From the NCBI GenBank assembly GCA_021162935.1, contig JAGGXR010000105.1, positions 1-49,169 on the forward strand: a DNA stretch of 49,169 nt, in the 5' to 3' direction. Source of the stretch: Deltaproteobacteria bacterium (GTDB lineage Bacteria > Myxococcota_A > Polyangia > HGW-17 > SLPX01). The notes below the pieces were generated by a model. That model had not been told where the DNA came from. It saw only the letters and a program-made list of their open reading frames with translations, and did not search any database. This document shows, one piece after another, positions 42,339-49,169 of this stretch (its first letter is position 1; each line of letters begins with the position of its first letter). Position numbers and translations under genes: made by a program.

Positions 42339-43613
42339 TCATGTCCCGGAGGTGCCCTCGCGCCCAACGGACGGCAGCCATTGTGTCAACAAAGCCCCTG
42401 CTCCGACGAAGCAGGACACCATCCCGAATAGGGCCGCATAGGACCAGTGTTGCAGCAGGATCCCCCCCACGAGCGACAGGAAGGCCACAGGAAGAATCAA
42501 CATGGCATCGAGCGCCGAATAGGTAGGCCGCTGCGCGGCCGGCGCCAATTCGAGCAGCGCGCTATTGAATCCGACGCTTCGACCGGCAATGATAGCCCCC
42601 ACCAAAAAGAGCACGGGCAGCATCCCCTGCCATCCAAACCGGCTCAAACCGATTGCCAGAAGTGGCGTCAGCGTTGAAATCGCGGCACAAACCATCACCA
42701 TGCGTTTGCTGCCGTATCGATCCACGAGCCGCGCCCAAACCAAATTCGCGAGCACGCCGCCCAACACCTGCATCAGAATGAACCAACCAAGCGCTTCGGC
42801 GGGCGCCCCCAGGTCGTGCCTCGCATAGACGATATAGAACGGAAACGCCATGAGGCTGAACCCGGTCAGAACCTGCACAGCCACCAACTGTTTCAAATCC
42901 CCGACCGCGCCCTTGAGCATTCCCGCATAGCGACGCCATGCAATGGCCTGCCGTTTCGCCTCCACATGAGGCGGCTCGCGAATGATCCACAGTCCGAACG
43001 ATGCCACGAACAACCCAACCGCCGCGACGCCGAACAGCAAAGCGTAGTTTGTGGGATACACGACCGTGGCCAACACCCTTCGAGCCAAGAGCGCCGCCCC
43101 AACGGCCAAGGGGCCTGCAAGCGCCTGACGGCCTCCAAAAAAGGCGCCGCGCCGACCCGGAGGAATGATCTTGCCGATGATGTCCGTGTAGGGCACCCCG
43201 CCCAGGCCCCCACATGCATAGAACACAGCGAGCACGCCCACCAACGCCCAAGCCAGGAGCTGCGGCCGATCAGGCCCCAGGACGAAAATCAACCAGGCCA
43301 AAAGGGCCCAGCTCGCCACACGCAGGTAGATCGCCAGCAGCAGGATCGGCATCTTGTACCTGCGTGGCTCGATCCATCGGGCGACAAAGATCTGCGGTAG
43401 GGCGCCGGCGACCGTCAGGACCGTCACCAGGCCGCCCACCCAAATCGTGGACCCGGTCAGCTCCGCCACGAACGCAGCGATGACCGTGGTGGGCTGGGTC
43501 AGGGCCGTGCCCACTGCCAAAAAAGCGCCATGCCACAGCGCCCCGACAAAATTCCGCCTCAGGTTCGCCTGAGCCATTGCCGCGTTCCGGTTTTCCAAAT
43601 GCCCGTCTCTCAT
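42339..43613 (-). CDS. MFS transporter
   Basis: 424-residue integral membrane protein with about 12 hydrophobic helices. A cytoplasmic loop between helices 2 and 3 contains ARWIEPRRYKMP. A GKIIPPGRRGAFFGGRQ segment and, in the second half, LVWARLVDRYGSKRMVMV represent the MFS A-motif-like repeat. The start at 43613 has GGAAGG directly in front of it, too close to be ideal; an in-frame ATG at 43577 is an alternative. It is convergent with the arsC fusion, 160 bp away, so it could in principle compensate for the missing ACR3, but the sequence gives no proof. Substrate unknown. Confidence 0.85.
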   Translation of the reverse strand: MRDGHLENRNAAMAQANLRRNFVGALWHGAFLAVGTALTQPTTVIAAFVAELTGSTIWVGGLVTVLTVAGALPQIFVARWIEPRRYKMPILLLAIYLRVASWALLAWLIFVLGPDRPQLLAWALVGVLAVFYACGGLGGVPYTDIIGKIIPPGRRGAFFGGRQALAGPLAVGAALLARRVLATVVYPTNYALLFGVAAVGLFVASFGLWIIREPPHVEAKRQAIAWRRYAGMLKGAVGDLKQLVAVQVLTGFSLMAFPFYIVYARHDLGAPAEALGWFILMQVLGGVLANLVWARLVDRYGSKRMVMVCAAISTLTPLLAIGLSRFGWQGMLPVLFLVGAIIAGRSVGFNSALLELAPAAQRPTYSALDAMLILPVAFLSLVGGILLQHWSYAALFGMVSCFVGAGALLTQWLPSVGREGTSGT

Positions 43614-43864
43614 CCTTCCGCTCGCGCGTCATCCTTCATCCCTGTGTCACCCCTCTGACACGGAACTGCCGTTACCACTTCCACATCGTCCACGCAACGA
43701 CAGCGAACGTGACTGTGATAGCTCAGGAAACGTGACGCCACGCGATGTCATGATGTCGCCTCATCATTGTTCTCACCGTGGTGCACGGAATTGAAATGGC
43801 TGAAAAAATCGACCACCTGCATCTGTTGAGCGCCAACCAGAATTTCCCAAATCAGCTCAAAACT

Positions 43865-46800
43865 TCAGGCCATGCCACGTCCGGTCTGGGTTGGAGCCGG
43901 CAGTTCATGGATAAAGATGCCGGCGTCGTTGTGGACATCTCCCGCCAATTCCACAACCCGCAAGTGGTGCGTGAAAAGCAGGACCTGGGTCCTGGATGCC
44001 AGGTCGGCAAGCACCTCCAGGCAAACCTTGGTGCGATGATCGTCGAAACCGATCAAGATATCATCCACGACAAAGGGCATGGGCTCCGTCCTGCCGAGAT
44101 GCTGATCCAGGGTTGCGAGGCGCAGCGCCAGATAAAGCTGATCCCTTGACCCATCGCTCATGCCGTCCACGGCCACCTCCATTTCGTTGGGACGAACACC
44201 GAGCAAGATGGGGCGACCTCCTTCATCCACCTCATCACGCAGTTTCACATAGGACCCCAAGGTCAACCGAGCGAACAGCTCCCCTGCCCTCGCCAAAACA
44301 GGAGCCTGATGCTGCTTTCGATACGCCTCTATCCGCTGCCCCAGGACCAACGCGGCAATCCGCAGACGCAGGTACTGCTCGGCTCCGGACACGATGGTCG
44401 CAAGAAGCTCCTCGCCCTCCTGGGACGCCTCAGCCGCCAAGGAACTGCCGTCTTTGGCGTCTATCTGATCGAGAATCGCCTGACGCCGATCTCGAAGTAC
44501 GTCTCGACGATTCTGGAGTTCCTGCAACTCGGACGAAACCCGAACGAGTTCACCTTCGACCGCATCCATGTCGGACTCGGCCGCCTCCTGCTCCAGTTCT
44601 TCGATGCTCAAGGCGTCTCCACTACGGACGAGCTCCCGCTCGAGCACGAGGAGACGCTTTTCTTCCTCACGCTTTTTCTTTGAGCGGTCACATGCCAGCT
44701 CCAAATCCTTCTCCGTGGAAACGCGGGCCTGGATCATCAGGTCGGCGAGTTCTTTCTGTGCGGTCCTGATGGTGATGTCGGCGTTTTCGATCTCCGCGAT
44801 GACGTCCTCTCTGTGTTTCTCTATCTTTTGAAGACTCGCTCGATCTTCTCGCGTCCTACTCACATCTCGATAGAGCCGGCCAACGATCGCACTCGCTTTG
44901 AGGCCATCCGTATGGAACCCGATGCGTTCAGCGAACTCCAGCACCCTCCTGTCGAAAACGTCCTCGACCTGCTGCATGTCCTCGATGCGCTTTTTGAGTT
45001 CCTCAGACCTGTCGAATTTTTCAAAAAACTGAGCAAGCCTGTCGAACGTCTCGACGGCATGTTCGGGATGAACCGTGGGACCAAGCCCCAAACCATCGAT
45101 TGCCTGTGCCCATTCCTGCTGCCACCCAGCTTGCTCCGCCTCGATAGCTCGAAGTTCCTCACGCGTCCGGTTCAGCCGCTTCTCCGCATCGGCTAGAGTG
45201 TGTTCCGATTCTCGTCTGTGTATGCGCGCTGCTTCCTCCTCCTCCACTCGTTCTTCGCACAGGCTTATCATGGCATCCAAGGTCATCGAACTTGTATCGA
45301 TGGCCTCGTCGAATCCCATGATTCGGCGCAACATCGAGGCCCGATTCGTCTCATATTCCTCGGCGACCCGCTGCGCTTCAGCCACAGTCTCCTGCACAAC
45401 GCCGAAGTGCTCAATGATGCCTTCGGCCTTCACCATCCATTGCTTCATCTCTCGCGGAGTGCCCGGCTCGATGCCCAAAGGCGTCCAAACTGCATTCCAT
45501 TCCTTCTCGATGGCGTGGCGATCTTCGTCTGCCTTCCGAATCGCCTCTTCCTGGTCGCGGCCGCGGGACGTCGCCCTTTGGATGCTCACCTCGAAATCCG
45601 CGCGTTTGACCACCTTATCAGCCTCCGTGCGGATCAGGTCCGACACACGGTCTGCGGCTGCCACTTGCCGCTCATAGAACAATGGCAAATCGGCATTGGC
45701 CGCAAACTCCGCCATCGTCCCATCCATCTCGCGATGTTCGATGAATTTGCCTCTGATCGCCATCCATGCTCGATCTCGCAGCGCCCTCACTTCTTTCAAC
45801 TGCGACACGGTGGGCACATCACTCTTGCGAAGCAGCGCCTCCAAATCCTGCGACGACGCTTCCCGCTCTTCGTCGAGTTCCCCGAGCTTCCGTCTGCAAT
45901 CTCGAATCCGCTCTTCGATCTCGCCGAACTGCTTCTCGAACAGATCCAATGTTTCGCTCACGGGCAGGGCGACCTTCGAAAGCGCCTCGACCGATTCCGA
46001 AAATCTCCCGAGTCGAGTAAACCGACTTTCACAGCCAGCCTGTTCCTCGCGCGCGCGCCTCTTCGCCTCAGCCAATCTTCCATCGAGATCGCCAGACTTG
46101 CGCGCCGCTGCAACTGCTGCCTTCAGGTCCTTGAGGTCCAGATTCCGCGGCGTCCCTTGTCCGAGGTCCTTCTTTGCGGCTGCCCTGGCATCTTCGAGTT
46201 CTGTCAGGGTAACTTCCGCCTTCTCCTTCTTCTGATTCAGCCCGGCGTGCGCCCGCGCCAGCCCGGCGATCCATTTCTTGTTGTTCAGAATCCGTCGAAG
46301 ACCGTTCACGTCCTCCATGGCTACATCGGGACGTATCCCCTTCAGGATGGTTTCAGCCTCACTGCGCAGCATGCGCCGCTTTCCCTCCTGTTGTGGTCGA
46401 TCCCTGCGCGACTTCTCAACAGCGCCCAACTCCTTGTGTAGGGACAAAATGTCTGCTTCGTTGTCGAGTAGTTCCTTGCGAACGTCGAGGGTCCGAGCTT
46501 CCTCCTCGATGCGCATACGTTTCGCCTCGGCCCGCTCCTTCTCGACCCTGGCCCGTTTCAGGTCTCCGGAAACGATCCGACGTCTCTCGTCGAAGTCCTC
46601 GGGAAGGACCAACACGTCTCCCATCTCCTTGAGTCGTTCCACCACGGATCGACGCTCCGCAAGCGCGCTCTTGACACGACTGAGACGAGCCAGCCGGACA
46701 TGCTCTCTGGTCATCTTACGACTTTCGCCATCAACCTGATCAATTTGGGCCACCGCCTCATCCAGTTCCTGCCGAAGGGCCTTCCACTCCTTCACCGAAA

Positions 46801-47407
46801 GGCTCGCGGCCTTGACCCGCTTACGCGCATCCTTGAACGCTGTGTTCGCCTTGTTCACCACCCTCGTGGAGGCTCTAGGTGCAAACAATGCATCCGCCTC
46901 CTCCTGCAGATCCGACAATATCTTGCGAAGCCCCGCCGTCCCGACGGCTGCACTGAACAGAGCCTGCCCCATGTCCCCTGATTCGCTCAGCAGTTCCTGC
47001 CCGCCAGCGACCAATCGATCGTGGTCGATTCCATAAAGCTTCGTGAACAGGTCCGCATCGATGCCCACGGGCAGAAACGGTTCCAGAACCGAATCGTCCA
47101 ACGCATCAGACCCATCGACCCCGAGCAGCGTGCCTTTGTTTCCCTTTCTCCGCACGAATTCGATCCACCGACCATCCGACAGGCTGAGCCTGCCCCCGAT
47201 ACGCAGTTGCTTGTTGTCGTGTAGAAAGTTGTCACTGGTCCGAGTAGGAATTCCGAACAGCCATGCAATGAGCGCGCGAAGGGACGTACTCTTGCCCGCC
47301 TCATTGTCTCCGTAGATGAGGTGGAGGCCGGACGATCCTCGTGAAAGGTCCACAGATGTGTCGGTGAACGGCCCATAGGCAATCAAGTCGAGACGGTCAA
47401 TTCTCAT
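43865..47407 (-). CDS. YhaN/SbcC-like AAA ATPase with long coiled coil
   Basis: 1180-residue SMC/Rad50-type ATPase. The N-terminal Walker A GDNEAGKST (33-41) and the C-terminal PFVVDDILIGFDD Walker B-like segment frame roughly 800 residues of charged heptad coiled coil. YGPFTD near the start, the GIDADLFTKLYGIDHDRL segment and the DGMSDGSRDQLYLALRLA signature are typical of the YhaN branch rather than SbcC. No zinc-hook CxxC is visible in the coiled coil. The ATG at 47407 overlaps the stop of the upstream nuclease gene (ATGA), so the two are translationally coupled and probably form a complex. The likely function is ATP-driven DNA end processing or repair, as for YhaO/YhaN and SbcCD. Confidence 0.92.
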   Translation of the reverse strand: MRIDRLDLIAYGPFTDTSVDLSRGSSGLHLIYGDNEAGKSTSLRALIAWLFGIPTRTSDNFLHDNKQLRIGGRLSLSDGRWIEFVRRKGNKGTLLGVDGSDALDDSVLEPFLPVGIDADLFTKLYGIDHDRLVAGGQELLSESGDMGQALFSAAVGTAGLRKILSDLQEEADALFAPRASTRVVNKANTAFKDARKRVKAASLSVKEWKALRQELDEAVAQIDQVDGESRKMTREHVRLARLSRVKSALAERRSVVERLKEMGDVLVLPEDFDERRRIVSGDLKRARVEKERAEAKRMRIEEEARTLDVRKELLDNEADILSLHKELGAVEKSRRDRPQQEGKRRMLRSEAETILKGIRPDVAMEDVNGLRRILNNKKWIAGLARAHAGLNQKKEKAEVTLTELEDARAAAKKDLGQGTPRNLDLKDLKAAVAAARKSGDLDGRLAEAKRRAREEQAGCESRFTRLGRFSESVEALSKVALPVSETLDLFEKQFGEIEERIRDCRRKLGELDEEREASSQDLEALLRKSDVPTVSQLKEVRALRDRAWMAIRGKFIEHREMDGTMAEFAANADLPLFYERQVAAADRVSDLIRTEADKVVKRADFEVSIQRATSRGRDQEEAIRKADEDRHAIEKEWNAVWTPLGIEPGTPREMKQWMVKAEGIIEHFGVVQETVAEAQRVAEEYETNRASMLRRIMGFDEAIDTSSMTLDAMISLCEERVEEEEAARIHRRESEHTLADAEKRLNRTREELRAIEAEQAGWQQEWAQAIDGLGLGPTVHPEHAVETFDRLAQFFEKFDRSEELKKRIEDMQQVEDVFDRRVLEFAERIGFHTDGLKASAIVGRLYRDVSRTREDRASLQKIEKHREDVIAEIENADITIRTAQKELADLMIQARVSTEKDLELACDRSKKKREEEKRLLVLERELVRSGDALSIEELEQEAAESDMDAVEGELVRVSSELQELQNRRDVLRDRRQAILDQIDAKDGSSLAAEASQEGEELLATIVSGAEQYLRLRIAALVLGQRIEAYRKQHQAPVLARAGELFARLTLGSYVKLRDEVDEGGRPILLGVRPNEMEVAVDGMSDGSRDQLYLALRLATLDQHLGRTEPMPFVVDDILIGFDDHRTKVCLEVLADLASRTQVLLFTHHLRVVELAGDVHNDAGIFIHELPAPTQTGRGMA

Positions 47408-48669
47408 CGGGCACCTCCCGCCCCAAGCAGCCTCCCCACCAGCAGGTGCTTGGCCTCCTCCACCAGACCATGGATAAATTCTGCATCGTCGAGGCTCAAC
47501 GGAGACGCACCACGAAGCGCCTCTGGTGGAACCTTCCTTCGCAGATCATCGATGACCTGCTCGAGACCACCGATGGCTTCTGGGCCTCCCGGAGTCGCCA
47601 AAATCTCGTTGAGCAGCTCTCCAAACACCGTATCGTCGGACAAAATTGAATCCAGATCCATCCTGTTCGTTGCAGCATTCTCCACGCGTTCGACCCACAG
47701 GTCCTCCCCCGCAATCTCCGCCCCCAACGCACGAACCTCCTGTTCGAGGCGTTCGGGATAGGCTGCAAGCTCATCGCAGAGCCCAGTCGTCCCTTCGAGA
47801 CGGATGCGCATGGCGATGGGACGACCGTCTGCCACGTCCCGCTCTGCTTCCATGTGCCTACGCACACGATTCAAGACATCACGCACATCTGCAACGTCTG
47901 TGACATCCACCCTGCAAAAGGCCCAACGTAAGACGTCCAAAGGAATGTTCTCGACCTCCTTCACAGCGCCTCCGTCGACCGTAACGAGCACGCAACCCTT
48001 GGGCCCGGTTTCTTTGATGTGTCGGCCCTGGATGCAGCCAGGAAACACGATCCACGGGTCACGCGACACCACTTCGTACTTGTGGACATGGCCGAGCGCC
48101 CAATATTGGTAGCCCTTGGATCGTAGGTCGTCCACCGTGCAGGGGGCATATGGCGCATGCCCTTCCCGACCATCGAGGCTCGTGTGCAGCAGCCCGATGT
48201 TGAACAGGCCATCTTTGGCCGCCGGAAAATGAGCCGCCAGGTTGTCGCTCACCTGCCCCTGACCGAAACTGCGGCCATGGATCGCCACCGACAGGTCGTC
48301 TGCCAAAATCGTCTCCACCCTGCGTGACGAAAGAATCGTCATGTTGGCAGGAGGTTCCAAGGTCTTGGTCATCTTATTTGCTGCATCGTGGTTTCCCAAA
48401 ACAGCAAACACCCGGATGCCGTGTTGGCCCAGCCGCCCCACCTGGAGCTTCAAGAAAATACCGGTGCTGTAGTCCTTCCAGTCGCCGTCATAGAGGTCGC
48501 CTGCCAACAGGACGAAGGCCACCTGCTCCTCGATGGCCCGATCCACCAGGTTTTCGAACGCTCTTCGACAGGCATTGCGAATGGACTCGGCCGGTGCGGA
48601 TTCGTAGCGCGACAGGCCGCGCAGCGGACTATCCAGGTGAATGTCTGCCGCATGGATGAACGTAAACAT
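47404..48669 (-). CDS. YhaO/SbcD-like metallophosphoesterase (DNA nuclease subunit)
   Basis: 421-residue calcineurin-fold nuclease. Metal motifs are D9-x-H11 in IHAADIHLDSPL, G57-D58, GNHD (92-95), H162 in LLHTSLDG and GHVH (193-196). The C-terminal part includes an ATPase-capping region rich in charged helices. The ATG at 48669 follows AAGGAG by seven bases; an in-frame extension of 16 codons is unlikely. It is the first gene of a two-gene operon and its stop overlaps the YhaN-like ATPase start. The pair should act as a Mre11/Rad50-type nuclease on double-strand ends. Confidence 0.94.
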   Translation of the reverse strand: MFTFIHAADIHLDSPLRGLSRYESAPAESIRNACRRAFENLVDRAIEEQVAFVLLAGDLYDGDWKDYSTGIFLKLQVGRLGQHGIRVFAVLGNHDAANKMTKTLEPPANMTILSSRRVETILADDLSVAIHGRSFGQGQVSDNLAAHFPAAKDGLFNIGLLHTSLDGREGHAPYAPCTVDDLRSKGYQYWALGHVHKYEVVSRDPWIVFPGCIQGRHIKETGPKGCVLVTVDGGAVKEVENIPLDVLRWAFCRVDVTDVADVRDVLNRVRRHMEAERDVADGRPIAMRIRLEGTTGLCDELAAYPERLEQEVRALGAEIAGEDLWVERVENAATNRMDLDSILSDDTVFGELLNEILATPGGPEAIGGLEQVIDDLRRKVPPEALRGASPLSLDDAEFIHGLVEEAKHLLVGRLLGAGGAR

Positions 48670-49032
48670 GGCAATCTCCTTGGTTATCGAGTCCCATATA
48701 AACTCCTGTGACGACAATTGTCACGCGAGTCTGACAGCCCGAGAGCCAATCGGCTCTGCCCAGCGCTCTGCCCGACTCCCGAATGTTCGACTCGGATTCT
48801 CCCTGATCACGCGTATCACCATCGACAAGGAGAGTTCCATGTTCGTTACGTGATCACCGGCCCAGCCAACCAGACCGGGGGCAAACTGCAGGTCTGTATC
48901 TGGACCATGGGCAACGAAAACGGCGACTACAGATTTCTTTCTTCAAGATGGAATATGGGGCTCGACCGCAGCTTCTTTGCTTGCGGGCACGCGCGAAATG
49001 GGGCCCAGCGCATCCGCCTGTCTGTGATAAGG
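48670..49032. other. Promoter-side flank of the yhaON operon, no gene seen
   Basis: About 360 bp between the nuclease start and the repeat array. A plus-strand frame through 48850-49020 reads partly protein-like (VITGPANQTGGKLQ), but it has no start signal and runs into the repeats, so I do not call it. No RNA gene was recognised. Confidence 0.4.
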
Positions 49033-49169
49033 TTTCGATGTCCGTGGCATGTTTCGCATGTCCGTGGCATAATTCGCATGTCCGTGGCCTGATTCGCATG
49101 TCCGTGGCCTGATTCGCATGTCCGTGGCCTGATTCGCATGTCCGTGGCCTGATTCGCATGTCCGTGGCC
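49033..49169. repeat. 20-bp tandem repeat array, cut by the window edge
   Basis: The unit attcgcatgtccgtggcctg repeats with a 20-bp period. The core GTCCGTGGC occurs seven times, at 49040, 49060, 49080, 49100, 49120, 49140 and 49160. The first copies are diverged and the last four are identical, and the array continues beyond the window. The period is not a multiple of three, so it is probably not a protein repeat. Confidence 0.92.

Noticed and set aside
45200-46441. Plus-strand open frame of 413 codons
   Set aside because: Antisense to the coiled coil of the YhaN-like ATPase, with skewed composition and no start signals.
48854-49159. Protein made of repeated MRIRPRTCESGHGHANQATD units
   Set aside because: It is a translation of the 20-bp repeat, open in several frames because of the repeat itself; no ribosome binding site or partner was seen.
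49033-49169. CRISPR array
   Set aside because: The repeats are directly adjacent with a 20-bp period and no variable spacers; no cas gene is nearby.

Overview
The window is GC-rich chromosomal DNA that looks like a free-living myxobacterium-like or other deltaproteobacterial-lineage organism (inference). The grounds are about ten lipoproteins whose lipobox cysteine is followed by Asp/Gly/Ser-rich tethers (DGG.DA type), a giant Ser/Thr kinase fused to an ATPase, an FHA protein, thrombospondin type 3 repeats, and LVIVD-propeller and EGF-like secreted proteins. No rRNA, tRNA, phage, transposase or CRISPR was seen. Strand use is mixed and gene density is high.

Region 1 (201-4598, minus strand) is a compact four-gene operon. 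Transcribed in order it encodes two AOTCase/YgeW-like carbamoyltransferases, a carbamate kinase and a threonine-synthase-like PLP enzyme. Together they fit a catabolic route in which carbamoyl groups are phosphorolysed to carbamoyl phosphate, the kinase harvests ATP, and the PLP enzyme processes the freed amino acid. Region 2 (4917-16794) holds a small acidic protein, a run of lipoproteins (one a calcineurin-like phosphoesterase, one frameshifted), a DppBC-type permease pair without its partners, an FHA protein and a polyprenol-phosphate-mannose-synthase-like glycosyltransferase.

Region 3 (16805-24734) has a 1363-residue kinase-ATPase-helical-repeat regulator divergent from a solitary 1232-residue Eco57I-class DNA methyltransferase. 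A 12-codon leader peptide overlaps the methyltransferase start codon by ATGA. Region 4 (25054-30174, minus) pairs a hybrid PAS/GAF histidine kinase with an unusual fusion of selenophosphate synthetase (SelD) to a ferredoxin-thioredoxin-reductase catalytic domain.

Region 5 (30420-38146, plus) is a set of four exported lipoproteins: a double beta-helix pectate-lyase-like protein, a heparin-lyase-I-like polysaccharide lyase, an EGF/LVIVD propeller and a YetA/rhamnogalacturonan-lyase-like protein. It reads as an extracellular polysaccharide depolymerisation locus. Region 6 (38189-43613) has an S41 protease lipoprotein, a DUF1848 iron-sulfur protein, what appears to be a short ACR3 arsenite-permease remnant, a thioredoxin-fold/ArsC fusion and an MFS transporter. 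Region 7 (43865-48669, minus) is a YhaO/YhaN (SbcD/SbcC-like) pair. The window ends inside a 20-bp tandem repeat array.

The most interesting items are the SelD-FTR fusion, the carbamoyltransferase operon, the decayed ars locus with its fused ArsC, and the coupled leader peptide of the methyltransferase.
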